Below are positions 46,605 to 58,200 of a stretch of 64,000 bases of DNA, piece after piece. The stretch comes from Callaeas wilsoni (lineage: Eukaryota > Chordata > Aves > Passeriformes > Callaeidae), in NCBI GenBank assembly GCA_013398955.1, contig VWPU01012144.1, forward strand, positions 372,001 through 436,000, read 5' to 3'. The position numbers were made by a program, and so were the translations under genes. The notes beneath the pieces were generated by a model. The model searched no databases. It was not told where the DNA came from and saw only the letters and a program-made list of their open reading frames with translations. The number at the start of each line of letters is the position of its first letter. The stretch's first letter is position 1.

Positions 46605-49199
46605 GCTACTGCATGGTGAGAGGCTGCCATCCAGGTTACCAGGCAATACCTACAAACCTGAGACACACGAGAACGGCAGCGAATTCAGCGTGCACGTACC
46701 AAAATCTGAACCAAAACATGCAGCTGGCAACACAAACCCAGCAGCTGCAGATTGAGGAAACCAGTCAACGTCCTACCAGTCATCTCATTAGGACCAGTTC
46801 CCTTGGTATAACTGTACTGATAGAGGAGTGCATGATTAACCACCAATGTCTGCACTGTACCAGTGATTGTCCAGTGCTATCTGACAGTGGTTGCGCAGGT
46901 AACACTGCACAATGGCCTGCTTGGAAAGGTGGGGGAAGTGGAAAGAGGTACTGGAAAGCTGCATGAAAAAAAAATAATGGCACCATTCAGATGCTAAGCT
47001 GCTAAATTCAACTCTTCCACATAAATACTCACTGGACTTGGAAAGCTTTCCTAACAGAGGGTAGGTTAAGTGATGGAAACACTGGTATTCCAGTGGCTGC
47101 ACCTTCCCTTTGCTCCATCTCTTAGTTCATAAGAGAGAAAAAGGAATTCATCTGCCACTGCCCATGGAAAGGAAGAGGTATTTAGAAACCACAACGTTGA
47201 AAGCAGAGGGAAAATAGCTGAAGCACCGCAAAATACCAGACACAGAGCAAGGTGGATCACGTCAAGCAGTTCTCTCAGCAAAATCTGAATCCAAATTCTG
47301 GCCACCCAATGTGGGAGACTGTTCCAAACCAAGAAAAAAAAAGAGATGTTCTCTGATAACCAAGAGTAAATAATTTAAAGAATAAACACGTAAGTCTAGT
47401 CTAACAGCCTGCAAGCCTGTCCTAAATCTGAGAATCTCTGCTTTTCCTGTGGCCAGATGATTCCAGCTGGCACATCCATAGGTCACCTCCAGCACTCAGA
47501 CCAAATTAGCATTGCCAATATCTGCTAATACGTGAACCAGGATTAAATACATATAAACCAAGGTGGGCTACATCCTGCCCTTAGTGACCCACAGCCATTA
47601 GGAACAGCTTTCCCAAAACCACTGGAGTCACACTTCTCTTGTAACTGAGATTAGAATCTAATGGGATATCTCTGAGGATTCTTTTTGTTGCTCTCCACTT
47701 CACATGAGCTAATTATCAGCTTTGCCTCTATCAGGAAATTGGACAAAGATGCAACCTAATAAATTGTGTCTGCATCCCTCTCTGTTCTACAGGTAAAAAA
47801 TGCCATGTGGATTGAAAGGGTTGTATTTCACACACACACTGCTCTCATCCTGCAGAGTAAGGTTACACAGGGAGGAGGACAGGACAGAGGTGGGACTGTC
47901 TTCCTTACCACCAGCCCTGCAAAACCATCCACATCAGAATGTGATTCATTGCAAAACCATCCACATTTGCACTACTTAATAGACACTAAAAAAAAGTCTT
48001 CAAAGGCAGGCAGGAAACAAAACTTATCAGCCCTGTTACTGGAGAGGAAGGGAAGCCATGACATGGTGAAGGACCTCTCGCTCCCTATTTCTGCACACCT
48101 TCCAAAACAAGATCTTGAATAGGTTTTACTGGACCTCTACATCTCTTCAAGGTTGTGTTAATGAATCATATCTAATGCTGGAGACATTGGCAGAAAGCTT
48201 GTCAACCTTATTCACACTTAATTCGCTTGCCATAAATCTGGGGGAAAAGAAATTGAGTACTGCATGCAAAGAGGAGCTTGTTCTTCAGCCAAGTTAAAAA
48301 ATGGTACAAGAAGGGAAAGAAATCAAGCAGGCAGACAAGCAATAAGCTCATCAATAAACAGAATTGATAAAAGAAACCCATCAAAGACTGAGACAGAGCC
48401 ATGCTCACCGACAGCAGAGGAATCCAAACACCATCCCTGCATGTTTACAGCAGCAGAGAAAAAGGAACACAGGAATGGCTCCTCGAGCCATTCCCACTGA
48501 CCTCCTGCACCTGTGGAAAAGGCACAGTGAAAAGTACCACTTGCTAGCTAAGGGATGGCCCCAGCATCTCCTACAGAGAATGACGACAACTTGGGGTGCT
48601 CAGGAAACTGGAAAAGCAGGATACTGTGTGCTAAGGGAGACAAAGTGAAAACCTGGAGCTACATGATAGATCCCTGTGGCCCTTCCTATACCATATCTAA
48701 CCCCATCCCCTTTTCTTCTTTCAGCGTTGGTCAGAGATTCCACCTATTACAGCTTCCTACGTAATTCTGTAGAAAACCAGGACAAAACCCAGCAGGTTTT
48801 CCTGCACTGCTGCAGGACAGCCCCATAGTTGCAGGACAGCTTTCACAAGGCTCATACTGTGGGACGAACTTGTCCCCTTGCTCACACCACTGCAGCCCTT
48901 ACCCTGCCCAGCACTGCCACCAGCTTTGAGGGGTGGCCTTCAGGGCCTCCGCCAGGGCCCTGGATTTTACCTGGAGACTGGAACAGCACGGGGCCAGGCA
49001 GTGGGGAACTGTGTTGTCACCCCCAGAGGGAGAGGGCTGCTGGCATGGCAGGGACACCTGCAGAGAAAGTCTCAATCCTTTCCTTCAGCTTTTATCTTTC
49101 CTTCCTTCCCCTTACTGTGGACCTTTTTTCAGTCAAATTTTTCCTAGGAACTCTTACTTTTGCAAGAACTCTGCTGTCATCCCTATTAGATGATAAACA
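46605..49199. other. Gene-free interval
   Basis: Unique DNA. Features of minor note are three CAGTG cores at 46862, 46873 and 46886, and an exact 16-bp direct repeat (GCAAAACCATCCACAT) at 47919-47934 and 47951-47966. Frames of 117-125 codons are not recognisable. Confidence 0.5.
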
Positions 49200-49600
49200 T
49201 TTATAAGCCGAAGCATAATTCCAAATACTTAGCCCTCAGTTAAACACTAGAAAGTAAAGGTCAAACTGTAAACATCGGTATTTTTGTAAAGATTGTGCGC
49301 ATTCATGTTTTGAATTCTTGTTTTCCTTAAGTAAACCCCAGGCAAGAGATAACAGATGCCTAATTTCAAAGACCCTGAAACTTCTAATTTGGCACGCAAC
49401 GGCATGCGCTGTAATGACGTTTACAGAAGCGCTCTCTGAAGCGTTCACACATGAAAAATTAAAGTGGAGAGAGTTTGTTTTATTTAAATCAAACCTATTT
49501 TCAGAAACCTTTTATCCAGCCATAAACTGCTGTGCAGCAAAAGATCAACATTTGTGCCTCCAAGTTTTCTTCCTAATAACAAGCCAGTAAGGCAGTGCGT
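49200..49600. other. Candidate conserved noncoding block
   Basis: The stretch is AT-rich and repeat-free, with ACTGTAAACATCGGTATTTT near 49266, GCATGCGCTGTAATGACGTT near 49403 and TTATTTAAATCAAACC near 49480. The mix of rare CpG motifs within AT-rich DNA suggests constraint. Not tested. Confidence 0.3.
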
Positions 49601-50604
49601 TCTGCCTCGAAGGACCATTAGGAAAGTATTTTTTTTGCTGGGGGGTGTATGGGGATGTTTGCTACTCAGACAGATAAAGATGACTTAATGTTCTTGCAAA
49701 GCCAAGCACTCAAAAGTGAGAAAAAGGCAGAATTACAGTAAATGGAGCCATTTTCCCTGCCCTCATGCATGTGCATGATGACACAGCACACTCCCATTTT
49801 CCTGGCAGGGCCAGGGCAGAGGAAGGGGCTGCTCTGCCCCCAAAAGCCGTTTCGTCCCGGTGTGATGAGCCCCAGGCCCCCTTGGGCACCCAGGGCTCAA
49901 CCCAGAGGCAGAGCCAGTGGTGTCTTAGTGTGCCATGGCCCTCCGGACATGGCACACATATTAATTTATGCATAGAGAAAGGAGGAGCTTTCCTCAATTT
50001 CACATGCTGGGAAGCAAAAAGGAAAAGGGGAGCTGAGGCACCCATGGCTATGGGGACAGTGCAACCAGGCATGCCAAAGATTTCTCATTTTTCAGAGATC
50101 TACAATGGTATTTTCTACACCGCAGCTCTCCTGAGCTTCTCCTGCAACTGCCCAGGTTTTCGGGTCAGTACCCTGAGTCTCAAGTCAGATGCCCAGAATA
50201 TGAGGAACACTTAAACCAGTGACCACCCTTGAAGCATTTGGTTTAAGTAACTTGCCTGGAATCACTGCGGCAGAAGCACTGAAAGTGCTAATTCCCTAAG
50301 TGAACATCTGAACAGCCTTTAATACTTCTTCCCCTTTCCACAAACCCCCACCTCACTCACCATTCATCTTTCCACTCCTGCCAGAAATGGGGTAGAGATC
50401 CTTGGACAATGGTGTCTTTTACCACACAACCCTGATTCATTCCCCAAGCAGGGCTGTAATTGTAGTGGTCTAATTAAAGGCTGTATCATAGCACAGAAGA
50501 TGGGAGTAGAGCTGGGAAGAGAATTAAAGTTGCAAGATAATTTTGGTATATCCTAAATGTTTTTAAATACAGTTTGCACACATGTGTGTGATATCCTTGA
50601 CTTC
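49601..50604. other. Gene-free interval
   Basis: A stretch at 50240-50270 (TTTAAGTAACTTGCCTGGAA) recalls a MIR core but is too short to call. A frame at 49765-50214 (plus, 149 codons) is opposed by 49710-50072 (minus). Confidence 0.5.
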
Positions 50605-50620
50605 AAAAAAAAAAAAAAAA
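50605..50620 (+). repeat. A16 homopolymer
   Basis: Sixteen A in a row. No retroposed sequence is recognisable upstream, so it is not obviously a retroposon tail. Confidence 0.9.
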
Positions 50621-51151
50621 TCAAAGTAAAGCTACAGCTGGAAGCAAATTCCAGCAGGGCTGGGACCCTTGGAGTTGCTGAAGAGACTCCAGTAGTTTAA
50701 GCAAACACAGGACCTGTGTGAAGGACAGCACGGTGCCTTTTGCTGTGCAGACAAGAGGGAGCTGAGGAGCTTTGCCTGGGGCCTTTGCAGAAGGGAGAAA
50801 TGCCAGCTCCACGTCAGGCTTCTGGAAGGAAACATGCTGAACACAAACTTTTCTATACCACCTCCCCAAAATACATAAGTCTCGTGCTCTCTCTTCTCCT
50901 CTATCCCATACGTATCTATGCATCGAGCGACGGAGGAGCTCTGCAAGCATCCAGCCCTCTCCTGCAAGCACAGAGGGAGATCCCGAGATTATTCCCATCC
51001 TGGAAATACAGCTGCAATTCCGGAGCAATTCTTCCCTCGGCCGTGTCCCCCTCGGTCTCCCAGCCGGCTCTGCAAGGAGCAGGTTTTCCCCTCAAAGATC
51101 AGCCGAGCACGTGCAAGGGGAGAGGTTTGAAATGTTCATTAAGTGGCTGAG
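50621..51151. other. Gene-free interval
   Basis: Opposed frames (50621-51028 minus, 50740-51150 plus) of similar length and no recognisable product. Confidence 0.5.
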
Positions 51152-51191
51152 TTTGGCAGCAAAGCAAAGTGAAAGTCACTCTGCTGCCAAA
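51152..51191. repeat. 10-bp inverted repeat (hairpin)
   Basis: TTTGGCAGCA at 51152-51161 and TGCTGCCAAA at 51182-51191 are perfect inverted repeats separated by 20 bp. The TTGGC/GCCAA arms each resemble an NFI half-site. Confidence 0.85.
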
Positions 51192-53450
51192 TCTCAACAG
51201 CACGGTGGTGCTAGAGCTGCTCGAATTGGCGGATACCTTACTGTTTCAAGGCAAGAAAAACTTCTCTTTTCCTTTTCCCAAAAGGCTGGTGGTGGCAGTC
51301 CCACATCAGCCACATGCCACACACACAGAGAGAAGCTCTGCCGCTGAAACTCCTGCGTTGTGAAGAGAAGGGTTTGTCATGATTTACAGCAAATGCCTGG
51401 GAAGTTTTAGATTTCAGATCCACCCATCGTAATAACAGAAAACCCTACCATGGCTGAAATTCCTTCTTGCAATATTTTAAAAAGTATTTCTACTATATTT
51501 GTCCATATGCCACCAATAAAGATGACTTTTGTACCACTCTAGCCGTGGACATGGTTGATTTTTTTAGTATTACGAATTTTGATCAGCTGTCAGGTAAGAA
51601 GGTTTTTTGTTCTTACTTTTCCCTCACCGGGCTGAGCAGCTCATTATCTGTCTACCTCAAGCTGAGAACTTTCATTTTAGACTCAACAAAGTTGCCTACA
51701 TTGTCTTTGCAGATGTACACACACAACAGGCAAATAACAAATGTGCTAAGAAAAGCTGCAGGTGAATTAATTTGGAGTAGACACAGCAGACAAGAGAACA
51801 CACCTCTGTGTTGAAGCTATTAGGAACAAATATCCATCTTGCTATACACAATGTACCTTGGAAAGCAAATGAACTGTCCATATTTGGTTCTTCAAAAGGA
51901 AGCCACCACGGAGAGCGGGTCTACCAGCAAAATCTGGTTTTACTGGTCTCGTGTTGGACAGTCAAGTTGGCTGCAGCTGCCAAAGCTGGGACTTCAAAGA
52001 ACAGAGGATTTGCTGGAAGAGATTCAGCCAAGTCCATTCCAGAAGCTCTTCCCTGACCCTACACAGCACCAGCTACACGAGAGGGAGGAGGAAAAAAAAC
52101 CTAATCCTTCTATTATGTACACTTTCTGGGCTTTAGAGTGCAATTATTTTTGTGAATAATTATAAAATTAGTGACTAATATACACACTTTTGCTAATTTG
52201 GACTAATTGCTTTTCATAGCTATGTTTAAGCTCAGAGCAAAGACTGTCCACAGAAGTCTGTTTTCTCTTTGGGATACAACTAAAGAGCAAAGAAATTGAA
52301 CCAAATATGATTAAACACTGGCTAAGGAGTATATTGTTTTACCAGACAGAAGCATTAATAAACCACGCTATTTCACTCTCACTCTTTTCTATCAAAGGAA
52401 TTTTTTAGGACTAGACAGAAAATTCTGAAAGCTTCAAGAAAAAACCTCAGGTCATTTGCACCTCAATTGCCATTCAATTATTACAGATATATTCTGAAAG
52501 TCCCAACACTTTTGCCTTTGGAGACTACTTAAACAGATCACTAGAGCAGCATAAAATGGAAATGCTTTTGGGAAATAGGCAAGAGCAAAGAAAAAAAATA
52601 TGGGTTACTGCATAAAATAACCCCTATCAGTATCAGTTGAAATCATTCCAGGGGAAAATTCTCACTCAGTTCTGCATTCAGTTCTCCCAGCACCTTCCTC
52701 CTTGCTCAAAACAAGTATTTCCACTTCAAGCAAAGGTAAAACAGAAAACAAGAGGCAACAAAAATGAGCCTGATTTTCCAGAAGATCCAAATCACGGCCA
52801 GCTGAAGAAACTACTCTTGGAGCCATGTCCATCTAGAGACCCAAGCTCTGAGGCGCTCAGGGCTGCTGCTCAGATCTGAAGTGCTGGCCAAGGTTTTCAT
52901 TTCGCTCAGTGATTGTTATTCTGAGGCAGCAAAATGCGCTTGTCCAACCATCTGGAATTCCATGGATCCCTGCTGGCTCGAGAGTCCGGCAGGGAGATGG
53001 AAGCAACCGAGCTTTGCAATAAACACATTTTCGAGTTTACAAACCTTCCATGAATGCTCTGAGGGAAATGTTTGGCTGTTTGCTCAAGCACACACTGCTT
53101 CGAGATGGGCTTGCGATACAAGCCGTGAGCGCTGCGCATCCCAGAGGTCTCACAGGCTGTGGTGTGACTTTCCAGAGCTGAGTTACACATTCACTACACG
53201 AACAATGCTGAGGTGGTTTGGATTTCACCATTTTTGGTTGGAATGAACCGAAACCAATTCCAAACCGGTGCTGGTTCGAGCCAGTCCCAGCCAGACCGAG
53301 CACTTGTGCAGCTGACGTTTCCCTTCAGCGCCACTGGAGTTTGGGAGGTTTGCTTTGGTGACCTGTGGCCTTTCTTTCTTCCCACTCGCCTCATTCTTTC
53401 TTTCTTTGCTATGTATGTTAATTTGGGGAAAATCATAGCCTAGGGCAACA
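51192..53450. other. Gene-free interval
   Basis: The 51440-51640 and 52140-52620 parts are AT-rich and unique (TAATTATAAAATTAGTGAC near 52158; TTGCTAATTTGGACTAATTG near 52191). Around 53236-53300 the DNA repeats GGTT/AACC-type motifs. No gene is recognised. Confidence 0.45.
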
Positions 53451-54319
53451 CACCTGACTGCTTCCCACCCCAAAATCATTTACCATTTAATGCACGGTTA
53501 CATTCATTCTTCTGCCTTTATAGTTCCCTAATGAGCTTGAACTGCAATTAACAAAATGATTGTGTTCACTTTAGTACAATGCACCTGCAAATACCAGGAT
53601 GGGAAGTCATATTTAAAACATAAAAATAAGCTCAGTACATATTTCGGCAGGAGCCTGATATTCCAGCACGGGCTTGTATTTCAGCAGGTGCCAGTGGCTG
53701 CCAAATACTTTGCTTCCTAAAATATTTTAATTGGTCAGAGATGTCCTTGTATCATCTTCCTGTCCACGCTACAATAATTTTATGAGAAAAAAAAATTAAA
53801 TATTTTATTTTCTACTGAAATTATTTCCTATCCTGCACGGAATAATTTTTGTTGAGAAAGTTCAGGACAAATCCAGCTTTAAGGTCTCTCGGGTACATGC
53901 AGAGATCCTTTTTAACCTATTGCTAGGATTCATTCAAAACTGCTATTTATGAGAAAACACTCGCCAAAAAGAAATGAGCAGTTATTACTGACATGATTTC
54001 ATTGATATTAGACCGTTTCAACAAGTATGTGACACCCAGATCTGCATACTTTAGCACATCTGCCTACACATTTTTGATGATTTTGGGGAGAAGAAAAAAA
54101 AAGAAAAGAACAAAATGTTTTTGCTTTCTCTGCTTGTTAAATAGAGCACAAAGTAGAAATAACATGGTGTACACAGAAAGAAGAACTCGCCATATTCACA
54201 TTGCTCCATCTATTGCTCTTGCTCAGTGTTTTTCACTCTGTCACAAAATCAGAAATGCTAATGAGCCTCTGGCTCTCCTCTCTTTCAACCTCCTGCTCAC
54301 AGAGCCTCCTCCAGCTTCG
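53451..54319. other. Gene-free interval with AT-rich candidate conserved block (53470-53990)
   Basis: The AT-rich block contains TTCCTAATGAGCTTGAACTG near 53524, ATTAACAAAATGATTGTG near 53547 and AAATTAAATATTTTATTTTC near 53792. It has no repeat signature. The remainder to 54319 carries one chance frame. Confidence 0.3.
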
Positions 54320-54975
54320 GGTTAGATCAGGTTGTTCAGGACCTTTACTAGTCAAGTCCAGAAACTCTCCAAAAGTGGAAGTTTTACAATTTCTCCTGGT
54401 TCAACTGCTAAAACATTAGTGCTGTGAAGAATTTTGTCCTTATATTCAGTCAGATTTCTCTTTGCTATAATCCACGGCAACTGCCTCCTCGCCTTCTGCT
54501 GTGCACACCTGAGAAGAGACTGGCTTCATCCCCTCTACAGCCCTTGGGTCATGGCAGAGTGCTAAATCACCTCTCCTCCTGTGTCACCAGCCCAGCTGCT
54601 GACCCACCACAGCTCCCTGAGCTCTCCCCAGTCTGCCCGTGCTTCTACCAGGCTCCCAAACTGGAAGCAGTGCTCCGGTGGCACCCTAATGAGCAAGAGT
54701 AGAGGGGAATAGTCAGGCCAGGCCAGGCCCAGAAATCCAGCAAGGACTGGCTTTTATTCCTGCAGGAGCCAAGTCGATGACACACTGGATGTGGGGTCCA
54801 CCAGGATTCCCAGCTCCCCAGGTGAAGAAGTGTTACCCCCATACCTGCATGGGGAGTTTCTGTCCCAGGTGAAGGACCTTGCATTCCTTTCCCAGCTCAC
54901 TTCTCTGATGGTTCCTCTGGCCAGCTCACCAACCACTTGTCCTGTGCTGGTGTCCCCTGCCGACTCCCTAAGGAT
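54320..54975 (-). mobile_element. CR1 LINE 3'-region block, antisense orientation
   Basis: Antisense CR1 landmarks run in order: AGATCAGGTTGTTCAGGACC near 54325, GAATTTTGTCCTTATATTCA near 54430, TGTGCACACCTGAGAAGAGA at about 54500, CACTGGATGTGGGGTCCACC near 54782, CCCAGGTGAAGGACCTTGCA near 54866. These correspond to the part of CR1 downstream of the reverse transcriptase. The terminal octamers are not recognisable. The copy is old and non-coding. It is followed after about 185 bp by an upstream piece of CR1 ORF2. Confidence 0.75.
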
Positions 54976-55159
54976 GCTCTGTGTCTTGTCAGGGCCAACC
55001 AAAGATGATGGTAAACTGTCTCAGCCCCTCAGCAGCCTCTGATCATCACGTACAAGATCTTTAATTCTTTAATGCATGTACCACTATGTACTCAAGCTCT
55101 GCCACTATGCACAGAGAGCTGAAAGCAGCTCTTGCTCATGAAAACCAAGACAAACCATG
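54976..55159. other. Junction between two CR1 blocks
   Basis: Sequence here is not recognisable as CR1. In an intact CR1 about 1.5 kb of reverse-transcriptase coding sequence would lie between the flanking blocks, so this is either a deletion scar or the gap between two insertions. Confidence 0.5.
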
Positions 55160-55895
55160 GGTCAAGTGTTCATTTTCCCATGATTTTCATCAGCTGCCTC
55201 ATTCAGCAGAGGGCTCACATCTTCCTTGGTCTCCCTTGTGTTGCATGTAGAAACAACCTGCTTACACTCCAAAAGCCTCATAAGTTCCAGCTCCCCCTGA
55301 GCTTCAGCTTCCCTAACTCTGTTTGTACATGCCCAAGCAACATCTCTGTGTTCCTCTTTGGTTGCTTGTCTCTGCTTTTGCCTCCATACTGTTCCTTTTT
55401 GCATTTGTAATCAGTCAGGAGTTCCCCATTCAGTCATGCTGGCCTCCTGCTCTACCTGCTCAGCATCCTGAACATCAGGATGGACTGTTCTGCTGCTTTG
55501 AGGAGGCTGTCCTTGAAGATCAAGCAACTTTCATGGGTCTCTCTGCCCTCCAGGGCAGACTCTCAGGAGATTCTGGTTACCAGTTCCCTGAACAAGCCAA
55601 AGTCCACATGCTTGAAGTTTTGAGTGATTATTATATTACTTGCTTTTCTCACTTCCCTCAGGTTCTTGACCAGCCATCTCATGACACTGCAGCCAAGTCT
55701 TCCCAAAACAGTTCTTCCTCATTCAGGAGCAGCAGGCCCAGCTTCCACCAGTCAACTTGTATAGCACCAGCACCAAAACGTTGTCCCTCATGTATTCCGT
55801 ACACCTCCCAAATTACTTATCCCCATCACACTGCCCCTTCCAGCAGATGTGGGGAGTTTCACGTTCTCCTGAAAGGGTTTAGCCTATGGTCAGAA
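55160..55895 (-). pseudogene. Decayed CR1 ORF2 piece (end of endonuclease and linker), antisense orientation
   Basis: The minus-strand frame at 55162-55404 reads KEEHRDVAWACTNRVREAEA, then GELELMRL and TKEDVSPLLNE. This parallels the CR1 ORF2 linker between endonuclease and reverse transcriptase (pattern EEYRD..R.CR..IRKAKAQ.ELNLA...K..KE.V.PLLNE). Further right, the plus strand shows the antisense of the endonuclease end (AGGGCAGACTCTCAGGAGAT at about 55552, CAGTTCCCTGAACAAGCCAA near 55580). Stops and indels break the frame. Intact ORF2 is about 1,000 codons with endonuclease and reverse transcriptase; neither catalytic core survives. A 192-codon plus-strand frame (55323-55901) is antisense noise. 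Confidence 0.72.
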
Positions 55896-57217
55896 AAATA
55901 AACCCAACTCTCAACGACCAGCCTTTTGCATGAGTTAACAGCAGAATATTCCTGTCGTGACTTTATAGGCCGAGGTGCTGTCATCAGAAACATGCTGTAG
56001 GATCACAGCAGGAATCCACACCATGTAAACACAACAATCACAAGCCCCTTTGGAAAAGGTCCATTTTGACAAATCCACGCGTGGAGGATCCCTGGAGTAC
56101 TTTAGAGAGTGTAGAAATACCATCAATGCAACACAGAAGTGTTCACTGATGGCCAATTCAGGTGAGCAACACTGGCTCATTTCGGGACCTGGAAGGAAGA
56201 GGCATAACATGACCTACCTGAGTGATGAAAGCTCCAAAGCCAGACAGTCCAGAGGGCAAGGCCAGGAAATGAGTAAAGGAAGAAATATTTCTGTACCTTG
56301 TGGGCCCAATCCCCAGCATCAGTCAGTTCCAGTGACTGCCAGGGACTTCAATTCTTTTAAAAATGACAGGATCTGCAGAACTGCGGATGAATAACTTTAG
56401 GAACCTGATACTGTATTTTAATGAATCTGGATACTGGCTGCACCTTTGTGGTTCATAAATCAGGAGAGAAGTAGTTTTTTTGACCTTTAGCTGAATTCCC
56501 CCTCATAACCATCCAACCTCAGCGAAAGCAGAGCTAGCAAAAGGCAAACCTGGCCTTCAGTATGAACCAGAGCTTGCAGTCTGCACAGGCCCTGAAAAAG
56601 ACCGGTGATGTAAAGGAGTGCCTGATTTCACTGTGGCTCATTCACCCTGTCAGACAGCCCTAATGGCCGGCCTGCCCCGGCTCTTCAGCAGGAAGGAACT
56701 CAGGGCTTGTCCTGTCCATGCACCGACTGTCAAAACATCCACATCTCTGGGTCACCGAGCTCCGTTCTGAGCACTCTGCTCCAACAGCACCACTGTCACC
56801 ATCCTCCGCGGAGCACCCGGTAGATGTTCCTGAATTTCTCTTCACAACAGCCACGTGGGATGGATTTCCTCCATATCAGTGATAAGGCAATGACACGACA
56901 TTAAGGGCTGGATTTTTTAAACTGCAATTTGGTCCAAGTTCCGGCGAGTTTCAATAAAGCCATACTTTGCCTCTTGAGCTGATTTGAGCTCACTTAGAGC
57001 TCCTGGAGCTGTCAGAGTTCAGGCCATGTGAAAGTGCCAAGTTTCACACTGTTTTGCACATGAAACCATAAATCCCTCTCGAGAACCCCAGGGGCATGAG
57101 GGGGGTCGCCGCTCGAAAGGTTCATGAACTTTGATAAAATCAGGCAGATATCGGAGTTTGTAACAATGTACTAAATTAAGTTCTGTCCAAAAGTTTTTCA
57201 TGGGCCAAGAGCACAAA
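55896..57217. other. Gene-free interval
   Basis: Unique sequence. A 114-codon plus-strand frame (56050-56394) is opposed by a minus frame and is not recognisable. CpG-containing spots lie near 56806 and 57105-57117. Confidence 0.5.
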
Positions 57218-57271
57218 ACAGGTAATAAGAACATGAAGGTTTTGCTGAATCAGGCCACAAAAAAAAAAAAA
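57218..57271. repeat. Possible fossil repeat fragment ending in an A-run
   Basis: GGTAATAAGAACATGAAGGT followed by TTTGCTGAATCAGGCCAC resembles an amniote repeat head (gaacataagaacggccatactgggtcagacca). It is followed by 13 A at 57259-57271. The match is short. Confidence 0.25.
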
Positions 57272-58200
57272 TCATTGCCATATTTAGTTCTTTATCTTTT
57301 TCAGTTAATTCATTGCATTATTTTCCCCTGAAAAATCCAAAGGAAGTTTTCTTTACCTAAGGTAATTTTAACTTTTGGTACATATCTACACATGAGCTTT
57401 TCCTGTTTTGTTTGCCTTTGTTTCTAAATTCTGCACCTACCAAACAGAGATAAACAACCACATTTTAGAAGGTGAGGCCATCTGAAAATATTTAATGACT
57501 AGTCATAAAGCAGTTGTTATTCTGCAAAATATTTGGAGACGATATTTGCTTGTACGTATATGAAGTAATAATTTGACAGTATTTCTCACCAGCTCACTTT
57601 CAACAAAAAACTAAGTCCAAGTAATAGGAAAATCTTTGGAAATAGCAGTTACCACCCCAAATCCTTTACAACTCTTGGCTGTCAGTTTTCAGTGAAAATT
57701 ACAACCGGAATTTTCACTATCTATTTTCAGTGAAGTTTTAGAGCAAAATTTGCCCATTCAATGCCCAGGATGCTCAGAATACAGAATTTAGAATAAAACT
57801 GAGAAATAGTTGCTCACCTACCCCACAACCACATTAAAGAAACTCTGGTTCATGGTTGCTTTGAACCCCAAATTTCAAGGGGAAAAACATACCTTGACAG
57901 GCAGATTTGTGAGTTAGTTATGATAAATAACCAGTAAGTTATGATAAATTCCCTTGCCAGCCTAGCACAGTTCTAACACAAAGTGGGAGAGTCAGATTTT
58001 CTTGCCCACAGAGCAGTGATCATAAGGAGCCAACGGAGAGAGGAGTGAAAAGGACTCTGATTTGACTCATACCAAAGTCACCCATGCAACTGATTCAGGG
58101 GAAGCTGTTTAGAGGAGCAGCCATCTCTTTCCTTCACATTTAAATATGAAACCTCATTTCAACATCTTTTTACCACTGACATATGGATTAATACCCTAAC
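57272..58200. other. AT-rich candidate conserved noncoding interval
   Basis: Nearly 1 kb with few open frames and no recognised transposon. Motifs include TAATTCATTGCATTATTTTC near 57306, TGACTAGTCATAAAGCAGTT at 57496 and a paired AGTTATGATAAAT at 57916-57928 and 57937-57949 (21-bp period). Only alignment can confirm constraint. Confidence 0.3.

Noticed and set aside
46850..46925. Possible microRNA precursor
   Set aside because: The arms do not pair over the length needed for a pre-miRNA and no known miRNA seed is recognised.
50240..50275. MIR core-like TTTAAGTAACTTGCCTGGAA
   Set aside because: Too short and without the flanking MIR blocks to separate from chance.
53270..53300. Possible tRNA gene, from the GGTTCGAGCC B-box-like motif
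   Set aside because: No A-box at the right distance, and no cloverleaf can be drawn by eye. Kept only as a low-interest observation.
55323..55901. 192-codon open frame, plus strand
   Set aside because: It lies antisense to a CR1 ORF2 relic, so it is a by-product of the retrotransposon sequence.
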